The notes below the pieces were generated by a model, which was given only the letters and a program-made list of their open reading frames with translations, was not told where the DNA came from and ran no database searches. This document shows positions 23,876-33,520 of a stretch of 64,000 nucleotides of DNA, piece by piece; the stretch's first letter is position 1, and every line of letters starts with the position of its first letter. The position numbers and the translations under genes are program-made. Origin of the DNA: Achromobacter deleyi (GTDB lineage: Bacteria > Pseudomonadota > Gammaproteobacteria > Burkholderiales > Burkholderiaceae_B); contig NZ_CADIJO010000023.1 of NCBI RefSeq assembly GCF_902859705.1, forward strand, positions 1-64,000. Direction: 5' to 3'.

Positions 23876-26800
23876 CTACCAGCGATAGCCCACGTTCAGC
23901 ATGCCGCCGTAGCCACGCTGATTGTTGTTGCCGGCCTGGCCAAAGACGTGGCCCGCGACCTGCACGCGGCGGCTGACCCGGCCTTCGGCGCCCAGCTTCA
24001 GTTCCAGGCTGTTGCGCGCGAGGGCGGCGTCCAGGGTGTTGGGCCCCATGTTGACCGACGGATTGCCGAAGCTGTGCAGCCAGTTGGCTTCCAGGAAGGG
24101 GCGCACGGCAGGGGCGTTGGGCACCGCCTGGGGATAGAGGCGAATGCCGACGCGCGAGTTCCAGGCATTGTCGTTGCCGCTGCGCATGCGGGTGCCTTGC
24201 AACGTGGCGTCTTGCGCGTCGTAGCGGCTGTAGACCAATTGGGCGTGGGGTTCGATGACCACCGGGCCCAAGGACGAGCTGTCCGCAAACGGCTTGACGG
24301 CATAGCCGGCTTCGAGCGCGGCGCTCCAGACGGTGGAGTGGTAGCGGGTGGAACCCAGTTCGCTGTTGATCTGGTTGGAATAGCGACCGTATTGCAGCCA
24401 GGTGTCGGCGTAGGCGCCCATGCGGGTGGCGTCGTTCTGGTACACGGTGCCGTACATACCCACTGAGTAGCCGGAGACCTTGCCGCGCGCCCGGGCCTGC
24501 ACCGTGGCGCCGGTGGGCAGCCGCAATGCAGAGATCGACGTGCTGCGGGCGTCGCCATAGCCGCCCATCAGGCCGGCATAGACGGCGCCGTCCTGGCCGA
24601 GCGGGGCGTTGATCAGGTCGCCGCCCAGTTGCAGGATGGCGCTGTCGGTGTCCAGCGTGACCCGGCCTTGCGACAGGCGCACACCGCTGTCTTGGCGGCC
24701 CAGGACGCGCGTCCAGACGCCGCGGCCGTTGTTGAACGTGCCGTCGTTGAGCGACTCGTCGCCGCCGCCGTCGCCATGGGCGTCGCCGGTAGCGACGGCC
24801 GTGGGGTTGGCGGGGATGCGGTCATGGCGGCCATGGTTGAAGAATTGGGCGCTGGCCAACCGGTTGCCAAGGTAGGCGCCGCTTTCGGGCGATACGTTGC
24901 GAAACGCGGGGCGAGACGGCGTGATGACGGCAGGCGACAGGGGCGAGGGCGTGGCCGGCGTGGCGGGATCGACGCGGGAAGCCGGGTCGCCCGGGGTCGG
25001 AGGCTTGATCGGTGTGATCGGGCCGAGCGGCACCGCGGGATCGGGCGGGGTCACGCCCGAAAAGTCCGACGTCAGGTACCAATCGGCCGCCACGCCGCCA
25101 TTGCCGCCGCGCACCAGGCTGTACTCATAGCCGTTCAGCGCCAGCGTTTGGGCGCTGGCGCGGTATCCGGTGGATCCGGCGTCCAGGCGGAATGCATCCG
25201 CGGCAGTGGTGCCGCCGTTGATGGTCTGGATGACGCGGATGCCCGTCTGCGTCTGGCCGCCGGCACCCCCTGAATTCAGGATGCGCAACGACGTGTTTCC
25301 CGTCGTGGCGCCGCTGTCGATGACAAGCTTGTCGGTGGCCGAGGCGTCATCGCCCAAGCGGGTGTTGAGCACCAGGGTGCCGCCGCCCGCATAGTGGTTG
25401 ACGGTGACCGTCTTGAAGCCCCCGCCGCCCGTGGGCGCCACGTAAGCCACGGTGCCGGCGTTGTCCAGCGACGCCAGGGAGGAATCGCCTCGCACGTTCC
25501 AGGTGCTGGTGGCGTCCAGCGCCATGCTGATATGGCCGGTGGCGCGCTCTTGCAGGGCGCCAGTCAGGACCGACCCGCTCGCCAGGGTGACCTGCGCGCT
25601 GCCGTCGTTGGCGACCACGTCGCCGGTCAGGCGCGAGCGGGTGGCATTCAAGGAGACCAGTACGGTATTGGTATCGGTTGGCACGCCGCCGCTGACGACC
25701 CTGAGGAAATTGGTACGCAGCAACACGCCGTTGTCCAGGCTGCCGCCGGCCCGCCCGGTGACGGTGGCGTCCGAAAGATCGAAGGTGTGGCTGCCGCCGT
25801 TGGCCAGCATCGCGGCGCCGTCCTGGGTACTGATCGTGGTGCCATTGCGCACGGTGATGGTGTTGCCTTGGCCCGCATTTTCCAGGGTGCTCCAGATGCC
25901 CACGGCGCCCGCGCCTTCGGTGGCCAGGCGCACATTGTCCAGCGTGGTGGTGGCGCGCTCGCTGGTGAGCAGGCCCGCGGAATTGGCGCCGGTGGTCTTG
26001 ATGTCGGTGTTGACCGCGGAAAGGGTGGAATAGACCCCGCGCGCCAGCAGCCCGGCGGCGTTGCCGCCATGGGTGGTGATGCGGGAGTCTTTCAGCCGGA
26101 TCTCTGCGGCGTCGGCGCTGTTCGGGTCGCCCAGCCTGACCTCGGCGCCGCTGGCCCGGTTGCCCTGGGTTTCGATGGTGACGCGGGTGGCGTCGATGAG
26201 CGCCGCACTGCCCCATTCACGTGACACGTACAGGCCATGGCCGCCGGCGCCCAGGGTTTTGATGGTGCCGTCGGTGAGCACGGCCCGGCCCAGCCGATTG
26301 TCCACGCCCACGCGGGTCGAGGTGATGTCGAATACGTTGGCGGTCAGTTGGGTCCCCTGTTTTGCCAGCCAGACCCCGCCACCATCGGTCGACAGCGCCG
26401 AAATGGAGGTGTTTTCCAGGACGGCCGAGACATTGGCGGCATTCATGTCGAGCGCTGCGCCCGAGCCGGTGGAGACCAGCGCGGCATTCTTGAGCAGGGC
26501 CGTGGAGGCCGGACCGCCACGGGTGTCGGCCCCCAGAAAGAGCGCCAGGCCGCCGGTCAGGCTGCCGCCATCCATCTCGAGCCGGCCGCCGTTCAGGCGG
26601 GCGCCATAGTGGTCGCCGCCGCCTTGGACGACGGTGTTGTTCAGAGAGACCAGGGAGTTTTGGCCGACGATTTCGATGCCGGACGACGCATAGTTGCCCA
26701 GGGCCGTGACACTGCCGCCAGTGAGGGTGATGGTGGCGCCGTTGCTGGCCTGGACGGCGCTGGCGTCGTCGCCGGTGGTCGTTATGGTGACGCCGTTGGC

Positions 26801-27343
26801 GCTGATGGATGACCCTGCGTCTTCGGCCCACAGCGCAATGGCGCTGACCCCGGACGTGGTGACCGATCCGCCGTTGATGACAACGCTGCCGCCTTGCTTG
26901 GCGTTGGCGCCGTTGGAAAGATTGCCGCGCGTGGTGATGCGGCTGTCGCTGATGGTGATGCGGCTGTTTGCGCCAAGGGATTGCAAGGCATGGTTGGCTT
27001 GGCCATCGCCCAGTGTCTGGATGGTGCTGCGGGTCAGCGATACCGTGGCGCCGGCGCTCGCGCGAACGCCTTTGCTTTGTTCCAGCAGCGGAGTCACGGT
27101 GGGATTCGCGGTGACGGTGATGTTGTCCCCCGATACGGAATTGCCGGCGCCGGACGCCTCGATGGCGCCTTCGATCGACCCCGTGTACGTGACGGTGTCG
27201 CCGCTGTCGAGCGTGACCTGGGTGGCGCCGGCGGGGTCATTGACGCGGACTTGTCCGCGTTCCGCGGCCAGGACAGGGGTCCAGCACGCAGGCAGCGATG
27301 TGGCGAGCAACCCGACCATGATCGGATTGAGGGCGATACGCAT
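23876..27343 (-). CDS. Type Va autotransporter, pertactin-like passenger (paralogue A)
   Basis: A 1,155-residue outer-membrane autotransporter. The signal peptide spans residues 1-27 (MRIALNPIMVGLLATSLPA, cleavage at VLAA-ERG). The passenger is a long right-handed beta-helix built from irregular repeats with G-x-S/T-V-T and N-N rungs (for example ITTTGDDASAVQASNGATIT), ending around residue 745. A proline-rich linker (about 770-815) precedes a beta-barrel from about residue 875 to the end (GVWTRVLGRQDSGVRLSQGR to NVGYRW), finishing with the Bam-recognised aromatic residue. No protease serine motif or RGD is seen, so an adhesin-like role is more likely. It is about as long as, and clearly related to, the next gene upstream. 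Confidence 0.92.
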   Translation of the reverse strand: MRIALNPIMVGLLATSLPACWTPVLAAERGQVRVNDPAGATQVTLDSGDTVTYTGSIEGAIEASGAGNSVSGDNITVTANPTVTPLLEQSKGVRASAGATVSLTRSTIQTLGDGQANHALQSLGANSRITISDSRITTRGNLSNGANAKQGGSVVINGGSVTTSGVSAIALWAEDAGSSISANGVTITTTGDDASAVQASNGATITLTGGSVTALGNYASSGIEIVGQNSLVSLNNTVVQGGGDHYGARLNGGRLEMDGGSLTGGLALFLGADTRGGPASTALLKNAALVSTGSGAALDMNAANVSAVLENTSISALSTDGGGVWLAKQGTQLTANVFDITSTRVGVDNRLGRAVLTDGTIKTLGAGGHGLYVSREWGSAALIDATRVTIETQGNRASGAEVRLGDPNSADAAEIRLKDSRITTHGGNAAGLLARGVYSTLSAVNTDIKTTGANSAGLLTSERATTTLDNVRLATEGAGAVGIWSTLENAGQGNTITVRNGTTISTQDGAAMLANGGSHTFDLSDATVTGRAGGSLDNGVLLRTNFLRVVSGGVPTDTNTVLVSLNATRSRLTGDVVANDGSAQVTLASGSVLTGALQERATGHISMALDATSTWNVRGDSSLASLDNAGTVAYVAPTGGGGFKTVTVNHYAGGGTLVLNTRLGDDASATDKLVIDSGATTGNTSLRILNSGGAGGQTQTGIRVIQTINGGTTAADAFRLDAGSTGYRASAQTLALNGYEYSLVRGGNGGVAADWYLTSDFSGVTPPDPAVPLGPITPIKPPTPGDPASRVDPATPATPSPLSPAVITPSRPAFRNVSPESGAYLGNRLASAQFFNHGRHDRIPANPTAVATGDAHGDGGGDESLNDGTFNNGRGVWTRVLGRQDSGVRLSQGRVTLDTDSAILQLGGDLINAPLGQDGAVYAGLMGGYGDARSTSISALRLPTGATVQARARGKVSGYSVGMYGTVYQNDATRMGAYADTWLQYGRYSNQINSELGSTRYHSTVWSAALEAGYAVKPFADSSSLGPVVIEPHAQLVYSRYDAQDATLQGTRMRSGNDNAWNSRVGIRLYPQAVPNAPAVRPFLEANWLHSFGNPSVNMGPNTLDAALARNSLELKLGAEGRVSRRVQVAGHVFGQAGNNNQRGYGGMLNVGYRW

Positions 27344-27522
27344 AGGGAAGCTCCTTGGCGCCAGACCGGGGTGTTCCTATACGAATCGAACAGGGCTCAA
27401 TCGCAAGAATGAGGCGTCGTTGACGAGTGGTAGGACTGACCGGTCAAGGCGATGTTGTTGTCGTGTGCGTCATCTTCGCGGTTCGGCAAGAGGCAGAGAA
27501 TTGGATATTTCTGAAAATGGGT

Positions 27523-30500
27523 CTACCACCGGTAACTCAGGTTGAGCATGCCGCCATAGCCCCGCTGGTTGTCGTTGCCGGCTTGGCCGAACACGTGGCC
27601 CGAGACCTGCACGGCGCGGCCAACCCGGCCTTCGGCGCCCAGTTTCAGTTGCAGGCTGTTGCGCGACGGCGTGGCGTCCAGGGTGTTGGGGCCCATGTTC
27701 ACCGACGCATTGCCAAAGCCATGCAGCCAGTTGACTTCCAGGAAGGGGCGCACGGCGGGCGCGTTGGGCGCAGCCTGCGGATAGAGGCGCACGCCGACGC
27801 GGGCATTCCAGGCGTTGTCGTTGCCGCTGTTCATGCGGGTGCCTTGCAGTGTGGCGGTGTCGGCGCGGTAGCGGCTGTATACCAATTGGGCCTGGGGTTC
27901 GACCACGACCGGCCCCAACGCCGAGCCCGGGGCGAAGGGCGCCACGGCGTAGCCGGCTTCGAGCGAGGCGCTCAAGACGGTGGAGTGGTAGCGGGCAGTG
28001 CCCAGCTCGCTGTCGAGCTGATTGGCATAGCGGCCGGCTTGCAGCCAGGTGTCGGCGTACGCGCCCATGCGGGTGGCGTCGTTCTGATAGAACGTGCCAT
28101 ACGCGCCCAGCGAGTAGCCGGAGACCTTGCCCCTGGCCCGCACCCGGGCTGCACCGCCGCCGGGCAGCGTCAGCGTGGAGGTGGAGGTATTGCGGGCGTC
28201 GCCGTAGCCGCCCATCAGCCCGGCGTAGACCGACCCCTGCGAGCCGAGCGGGGCGTGGATGAGGTCGCCGCCCAGTTGCATGACGCGGCTGTCGGTGTCG
28301 ATGGCGACGCGGCCCTGCGCCAACCGCAGGCCGCTGTCCTGGCGGCCTTCGACGCGGCTCCAGAGGCGTCGGCCGCTGCCGCAGGCCTGGCTGTCGCTGG
28401 CGCAAGCGCCGTCATAGCTGGGGGTGCGGTCGTGCAGCGCATGCAGCATAAAGCGGGCACTGGCCAGCCGGTTACCGAGATAGGCGCCGCTTTCCGGTGA
28501 GACGTTGCGCACGCCCTTGCCGCCGGGCAGGGGGGCAGGGCGCACAGGTTGGAAGTCGGGCGGCGCGATGGGCGGGGCGGGATTGCCCGGGTCGACAGGG
28601 TTCCCCGGCGCCGTGGGGTCCGGGCTCGGCGTGATGGTGGACGTGCCCGTGAACTGCGACGCCAGGTACCAGTCGGACGCGGCGCCGCCATTGCCGCCGC
28701 GCATCAGGCTGTAGTCGTAGCCATTGACCGAGACGGTGTCGGCGCTGGCGCGGTAGCCGGTGGATCCGGCGTCCAGGTGGAAGGCGTCGGCGGCGGTCGT
28801 GCCGCCGTTGATGGTTTCGACCACACGGATACCCACTTGCGTCTCGCCGCCCGCGCCGCCCGCGTTGAGGATGCGCAGTGCGGTGTTGCCCGAGGCGGTG
28901 CCGCCGTCGATGACCAGCTTGTCGGTGGGCGAGGCGTCGGCGCCCAGCCAGGTGTTCAGCACCAGGGTGCCGCCGCCCGCGTACTGGTTGACCGTCAGGG
29001 TCTTGAAGCCCGTGCCGCCGGCGGGCGCGGCAAAGGCGACCGTGCCCGCGTTGGCCAGCGTGGTGGCGGTGGATGAGGCGCGCATGTTCCAGGTGCTTGC
29101 GTTGTCGACCGTGACGTTGCCCACGCGGCCGCTGCCGCGCTGCACCAGCGCGCCGTTCAGCACCGAGCCGCTCTTGAGGGCAACGTCGACTGCGCCGCTG
29201 TCGGCCAGCACGTCGCCGGTCAGGGTGGCGCGGGTGGCATCCAGCGTGACCTGTCCGCTTTCGAGCACGCCCGTGCCGACCTGCGCGGCGCGCGAGTGCA
29301 GCAGCACGCCGGTGTCCGCATTGCCTGCGGTCCGCGCGGTGATGCTGGAATCGGACACCAGAAAGGTGTGATCGGCGCCCGAAGCCAGCAAGCCCACGCC
29401 GTCCTGGGTGTTGATCTGGGTGCCGTTGCGCACGACGACGGTGTTGATCGCGCCGGCCGTATCGAGTGAGCTCCAGATGCCCTGGCTGCGCTCGCCTTCG
29501 ACCGTCAAGCGGCTGTTGTCCAGCAGGGTGTCGGCGCGGTCGCCGACCAACAGGCCGGTGGCGTCGGCGCCAGTGGTTTTGATGTCGGAGTTGATCGCCG
29601 ACAGGCTGGCATAACGGCCCCGTGCGCTCAGGCCATAGGCGAAGGTGCCCTGGGTGGAGACGCGGGAATCGCGCAGGGTGATGTCGGCCAGATCGGTGCT
29701 GTTCGGGTCTTCCAACGAAACCTGGGCACCCGCGGACAGATAGCCCAGGGTTTCGATGTCGACATGGGTGGCATGGATCCAGGCTGCGCCGCCATCCAGG
29801 CGCGACAGGTACAGGGCGGGGGCGCTCATGCCCAGCGTCTTGAGGGTGCCGTTGGTCAGCGTGGCATGGCCGCGGCGGTTATCCACGGCGGACGAGGCGG
29901 CAGTGATGTCGAAGCGGTTGGCGACCAGCACCGTGCCGGTGGACGGTAGCCAGACGCCCATGCTGTTGGGCTCGATCGAGCTGAGCGAAACGCCTTCCAG
30001 GTCGGCGGCGGCATTGGGGGCGTTGATGTTCAGGGCGATGCGTCCGCGGCCGGTGGCCGTGATGGTCGTGTTGCGGGCTTTGAAGTACGCACTGGCCGAG
30101 CCAGAACCCGTGCCGTCGGCGGCCAAGGCCACGGCGTCGCGGCCCGAGATGCTGCCGCCCTCGATCTCGACATGGCCGCCCCGCACCTCCAGGCCCATGC
30201 CACTGTCCGCGCCCTGGATCACGACGTTTGTGGCGGTGATCCAGGCATTTGCGCCGACGGTCGCGAGCCCGTAACCCCACGAGCCGGAGGCCGTGACGGT
30301 GCCGCCATTCAGCGTGATGCGCCCCCCGAGCCGGGCCAGCGCGCCAGTGCCCGAATTGCCGCCCTCGGACAGGATGGTTACGTCGGTGGCCTCGATGCTG
30401 GAACCCGCACCGTCCGCCATCAGGCCGGACGAGGTTCTGGTCGTGGTGACCGACCCGCCCTGCAGCACGATGCGGGCGCCCGCTGTTGCGCTGGCGCCGG

Positions 30501-30924
30501 AGGAGAGCTCACCTCGGGTGGAGATGTCGCTGTCGCGGACGGTGATCAGGGTGCCCGCACCGTAGGCCTCCAGCGCGTCGCTGAACTGGCCCTGGCCCAG
30601 GGTCTTGACGGTGCTGCCGGTAAGGGACACGGTCGCCCCGTCGCGGGCGCGCACGCCCCTGTTGCGGAAGCGCAGGGGATCGGACGGTTCATTTGCCGTG
30701 ACGGTGACGCCAGCTCCCTGCACGTGGTTGCCCGCGCCGGTGACGTCGATGGCCCCGCCGGTATCGCCGCCGTAGGTGACGGTATCGCCGTTGTCGAGCG
30801 TGACGTGCGTATTGCCAGCAGGGTCGTTCACCAATATCTGGCCGCGTTCGGCGGCGTGGGCAGGGACGAAAGGCAAGGTGGCGGCGAGCAATCCGACCAT
30901 GATCGGATTAAGGGCAATGCGCAT
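27523..30924 (-). CDS. Type Va autotransporter, pertactin-like passenger (paralogue B)
   Basis: A 1,133-residue paralogue of the protein encoded at 23876-27343. The signal peptide ends PAHAA-ERG. The start of the passenger (ILVNDPAGNTHVTLDNGDTV), the linker rich in Pro/Gly (SPDPTAPGNPVDPGNPAPP) and the barrel (about residues 853-1133, ending NLSYRW) parallel paralogue A. The most conserved parts are the signal peptide, the passenger C-terminus (GGTLVLNTWLGADASPTDKL) and the barrel; the exposed helix rungs diverge most. A 9-bp hairpin immediately upstream contains the ribosome-binding site. The two genes are 179 bp apart with no terminator seen between them, so co-transcription is possible. 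Confidence 0.92.
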   Translation of the reverse strand: MRIALNPIMVGLLAATLPFVPAHAAERGQILVNDPAGNTHVTLDNGDTVTYGGDTGGAIDVTGAGNHVQGAGVTVTANEPSDPLRFRNRGVRARDGATVSLTGSTVKTLGQGQFSDALEAYGAGTLITVRDSDISTRGELSSGASATAGARIVLQGGSVTTTRTSSGLMADGAGSSIEATDVTILSEGGNSGTGALARLGGRITLNGGTVTASGSWGYGLATVGANAWITATNVVIQGADSGMGLEVRGGHVEIEGGSISGRDAVALAADGTGSGSASAYFKARNTTITATGRGRIALNINAPNAAADLEGVSLSSIEPNSMGVWLPSTGTVLVANRFDITAASSAVDNRRGHATLTNGTLKTLGMSAPALYLSRLDGGAAWIHATHVDIETLGYLSAGAQVSLEDPNSTDLADITLRDSRVSTQGTFAYGLSARGRYASLSAINSDIKTTGADATGLLVGDRADTLLDNSRLTVEGERSQGIWSSLDTAGAINTVVVRNGTQINTQDGVGLLASGADHTFLVSDSSITARTAGNADTGVLLHSRAAQVGTGVLESGQVTLDATRATLTGDVLADSGAVDVALKSGSVLNGALVQRGSGRVGNVTVDNASTWNMRASSTATTLANAGTVAFAAPAGGTGFKTLTVNQYAGGGTLVLNTWLGADASPTDKLVIDGGTASGNTALRILNAGGAGGETQVGIRVVETINGGTTAADAFHLDAGSTGYRASADTVSVNGYDYSLMRGGNGGAASDWYLASQFTGTSTITPSPDPTAPGNPVDPGNPAPPIAPPDFQPVRPAPLPGGKGVRNVSPESGAYLGNRLASARFMLHALHDRTPSYDGACASDSQACGSGRRLWSRVEGRQDSGLRLAQGRVAIDTDSRVMQLGGDLIHAPLGSQGSVYAGLMGGYGDARNTSTSTLTLPGGGAARVRARGKVSGYSLGAYGTFYQNDATRMGAYADTWLQAGRYANQLDSELGTARYHSTVLSASLEAGYAVAPFAPGSALGPVVVEPQAQLVYSRYRADTATLQGTRMNSGNDNAWNARVGVRLYPQAAPNAPAVRPFLEVNWLHGFGNASVNMGPNTLDATPSRNSLQLKLGAEGRVGRAVQVSGHVFGQAGNDNQRGYGGMLNLSYRW

Positions 30925-30931
30925 AGAGAGA

Positions 30932-30955
30932 CTCCTCGGCCCAAGAGCCGAGGAG
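30932..30955 (-). promoter_or_regulatory. Leader hairpin enclosing the Shine-Dalgarno of autotransporter B
   Basis: In the mRNA, CUCCUCGGC pairs perfectly with GCCGAGGAG around a UCUUGG loop. The GAGGAG of the 3' arm is the Shine-Dalgarno sequence, 7 bases before the AUG at 30924, so the closed hairpin hides the ribosome-binding site. No U-run follows, so it is not a terminator. It could be a translation switch responding to temperature, an RNA or a protein. Confidence 0.7.
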
Positions 30956-31122
30956 CGGGTATGCGGAACAACACGGACAGCCTATCGGGGAGAAGAGGGC
31001 AAGCAGGTGCAGATCCGCAAGCGTCTCGGCGGGGCTGTTACGTTGCGTTGACCTCCATGGTCGCCGTTGCCGACGCGCAGCAACATTGGAAGATTCTGAA
31101 AATTCTTGCCCATTGCAGACTG

Positions 31123-32508
31123 CTAGGCGTCCGCCTGGACGCGGGCGTCGGTGGGCGGGGCCACGCGAGGCGCGCGCTCGAGCCCGCGATGCGCCGGCCG
31201 CGCCAGCCCCAGGTGCTGGCGCAGCGTGTTGCCTTCGTATTCGGTGCGGAACAGCCCACGCCGCCGCAATTCGGGCAAGGCCAGCTCGATGAAATCGTCC
31301 AGCCCGCCCGGCAGCCAGGGCGACATGATGTTGAAGCCGTCGGCGCCTTCTTCTTCGAACCATTGCTGCAGCTGGTCCGCCACGCTTTCGGGCGTGCCGA
31401 CGACCTGCTGGTGGCCGCGGGCCCCGGCGATGCGCAGGTACAGCTGGCGGATCGTCAGGCCGTCGCGCCGGGCCAGGTCGATCAGCAATTGCTGGCGGCT
31501 CTTGCCGCCGTTGGTTTCGGGGATGTCGGGCAGCGGTCCGTCCACCGGGTAGCGCGACAGATCGAAGCCGCCGATCATGTTGGACAGCAGCTGCACCCCC
31601 ACCACCGGGTGGATCAGGTCTTGCAGGCGGGCGAATTTTTCCTCGGCCTCGGCCTGGGTGCGGCCGATGACCGGAAAGATGCCGGGCATGATCTTGATGT
31701 CGTCCGGGTCGCGGCCATAGGCGGCGGCGCGGCCCTTGATGTCGCGGTAGAAGGCCTGGGCCTCGTCGAAGGTCTGGTGGGCTACGAAGATGACTTCGGC
31801 GGTGCGGGCGGCCAGGTCGCGGCCGGCGGGCGACGCGCCGGCCTGCACCACCACCGGGCGGCCCTGCGGCGAGCGCGACACGTTCAGCGGACCGCGTACC
31901 GAGAAATGTTCGCCACGGTGGTTCAGCGGGTGCAGCTTGTCGGGGTCGAAATACTGGCCGCTGGCCTTGTCGCGCAGGAAAGCGTCGTCTTCCCAGCTGT
32001 CCCACAGGCCCAGCACCACGTCGTGGAACTCGGCGGCGCGGGCGTAGCGGCGGGCGTGTTCCACGTGTTCGTCCAGGTTGAAGTTCTGCGCCTCGCCCTG
32101 GCCGCTGGAGGTGACCAGGTTCCAGCCCGAGCGGCCGCCGCTGATGTGGTCCAGCGAGGCGAACTTGCGTGCCACGTGGTAGGGCTCGTTGTAGGTGGTG
32201 GACACGGTGGCGATCAGTCCGATTTTTTCGGTGACGGCCGCCAGCGCGGACAGCAGCGTCAGCGGTTCGAAATGGTCGCTGCGCGCAGTGCGCGACAGGG
32301 ACGGCAGGTCGGTATTGCGCACGCCTACCGAGTCTGCCAGGAACACGGCGTCGAACCTGGCGGCCTCGGCGCGGCGGGCCAGGTCGGCGTAATGGCGGAA
32401 ATTGATGGGCGCATCGGCCTGGGCATCGGGGTGGCGCCAGGCGGCGATGTGGTGGCCGGTCTGCATCAGGAAGGCGCCTAGCTTGATCTGGCGCGAAGGG
32501 CGGGACAT
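31123..32508 (-). CDS. Luciferase-like FMN-dependent monooxygenase (NtaA/SnaA/DszA family)
   Basis: A 461-residue flavin monooxygenase starting at ATG 32508. The family fold shows in IKLGAFLMQTGHHIAAWRHP, AEAARFDAVFLADSVGV, FEPLTLLSALAAVTEKIGL, HVARKFASLDHISGGRSGWN, VTSSGQGEAQNFN, the long insert NHRGEHFSVRGPLNVSRSPQ and VVQAGASPAGRDLAARTAEV, ending near NIMSPWLPGGLDDFI. Members use FMNH2 from a separate reductase to oxidise substrates such as nitrilotriacetate, sulfones or sulfonates. No reductase gene is adjacent. It is last in an operon with a sulfonate-type ABC transporter, so it may act on the imported compound. It is related to the protein at 56517-57842. Confidence 0.9.
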   Translation of the reverse strand: MSRPSRQIKLGAFLMQTGHHIAAWRHPDAQADAPINFRHYADLARRAEAARFDAVFLADSVGVRNTDLPSLSRTARSDHFEPLTLLSALAAVTEKIGLIATVSTTYNEPYHVARKFASLDHISGGRSGWNLVTSSGQGEAQNFNLDEHVEHARRYARAAEFHDVVLGLWDSWEDDAFLRDKASGQYFDPDKLHPLNHRGEHFSVRGPLNVSRSPQGRPVVVQAGASPAGRDLAARTAEVIFVAHQTFDEAQAFYRDIKGRAAAYGRDPDDIKIMPGIFPVIGRTQAEAEEKFARLQDLIHPVVGVQLLSNMIGGFDLSRYPVDGPLPDIPETNGGKSRQQLLIDLARRDGLTIRQLYLRIAGARGHQQVVGTPESVADQLQQWFEEEGADGFNIMSPWLPGGLDDFIELALPELRRRGLFRTEYEGNTLRQHLGLARPAHRGLERAPRVAPPTDARVQADA

Positions 32509-32635
32509 GGGGCGGACTCCAGGCAAAGGGATAGGCGATCCGCGGGCGCGGCGGCCAGGGATCGCGGGGTCGATACGTTTGGGGGCAGGCTGCCCCGGCG
32601 GTGCGGCCCGCGCAGCCGGGACCGCCCGGGTGGCA

Positions 32636-33502
32636 CTACCAGGCCATGCGCAGCGAGGCCAGGGACGGCAGCGCCGGCACGCCGGCATTGGCATCCACGC
32701 CCAGCGGCGGGCTGTCGTCGGCGGGAGCGCCGTCCGGTTCCAGGAAGTCGGACAGCACGTCGTCGCGCAGGCGGATGAAGCGCGGGTCGCTGCGGTTGCG
32801 GGCATGCGGCAGCGGCACATCCACAATGCGGCGGATGCGGCCCGGGCGCGGCTGCATGATCACCACCCGGTCGCCCAGGTAGACGGCTTCTTCCACGTCG
32901 TGGGTCACCAGGATCATGGTGATGCGTTCTTTTTGCCAGATGCGCTGCAGCTCGGTCTGCAGCCGGGCGCGGGTCAGGGCGTCCAGCGCGCCGAAGGGCT
33001 CGTCCAGCAGCAGCACGCGCGGCCGGTTGACCAAGCCGCGGGCAATCGCCACGCGCTGCGCCATGCCGCCCGAGATCTGGTGCGGATACGATTGTTCGAA
33101 GCCTTCCAGGCCCACCAGGGCGATGTGCTCGGCCACCCGGTCGCGCTTTTCCGAAGCCGGCAGGTTGGCGTTGCGCAGGCCCACGCCGATGTTCTGCGCC
33201 ACGTTCAACCAGGGGAACAGGCGGTGGTCCTGGAACACGATGCCGCGTTCGGGGCTGGTGCCGTGTACCGGCCGGCCGCCCAGGGTGATGGCGCCTTCGT
33301 AGCTGTCGTCCAGCCCCAGGATCAGGCGCAGCAGGGTGGATTTGCCGCAGCCGCTGGCGCCGACGATGGATACGAATTGCCCGGCCGGGATGGCCAGGTC
33401 CACGCCTGTCAGCACTTGCAGCACGCCGCCTTCGGCCTGCGCGCTGGGGTAGCGCTTGCCGACGGATTGCAGTTCCAGGTCCAGCGAATTGTCTTGAGCC
33501 AT
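32636..33502 (-). CDS. ABC transporter ATPase, SsuB/TauB/NrtD type
   Basis: A 288-residue nucleotide-binding subunit. Walker A is GASGCGKSTLLRLI, the Q-loop VFQDHRLFPWLNV, the signature ISGGMAQRVAIARGL, Walker B LLLDEPFGALDAL and the switch histidine ILVTHDVEEAVYLGDR. The sequence FPWLNV and the D-loop style are those of nitrate/sulfonate/taurine transporters. A C-terminal extension of about 50 residues (after PRFIRLRDDVLSDFLEP) is Pro/Ser-rich. It lies 18 bp after the permease gene and 127 bp before the monooxygenase gene and powers the two permeases above it. Confidence 0.92.
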   Translation of the reverse strand: MAQDNSLDLELQSVGKRYPSAQAEGGVLQVLTGVDLAIPAGQFVSIVGASGCGKSTLLRLILGLDDSYEGAITLGGRPVHGTSPERGIVFQDHRLFPWLNVAQNIGVGLRNANLPASEKRDRVAEHIALVGLEGFEQSYPHQISGGMAQRVAIARGLVNRPRVLLLDEPFGALDALTRARLQTELQRIWQKERITMILVTHDVEEAVYLGDRVVIMQPRPGRIRRIVDVPLPHARNRSDPRFIRLRDDVLSDFLEPDGAPADDSPPLGVDANAGVPALPSLASLRMAW

Positions 33503-33520
33503 GCTTGAGGTTTCCCGCGG

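Noticed and set aside
27344..27522. A promoter or terminator between the two autotransporters
   Set aside because: I saw no convincing -35/-10 pair or hairpin with a U-run in this 179-bp gap, so no feature is claimed.
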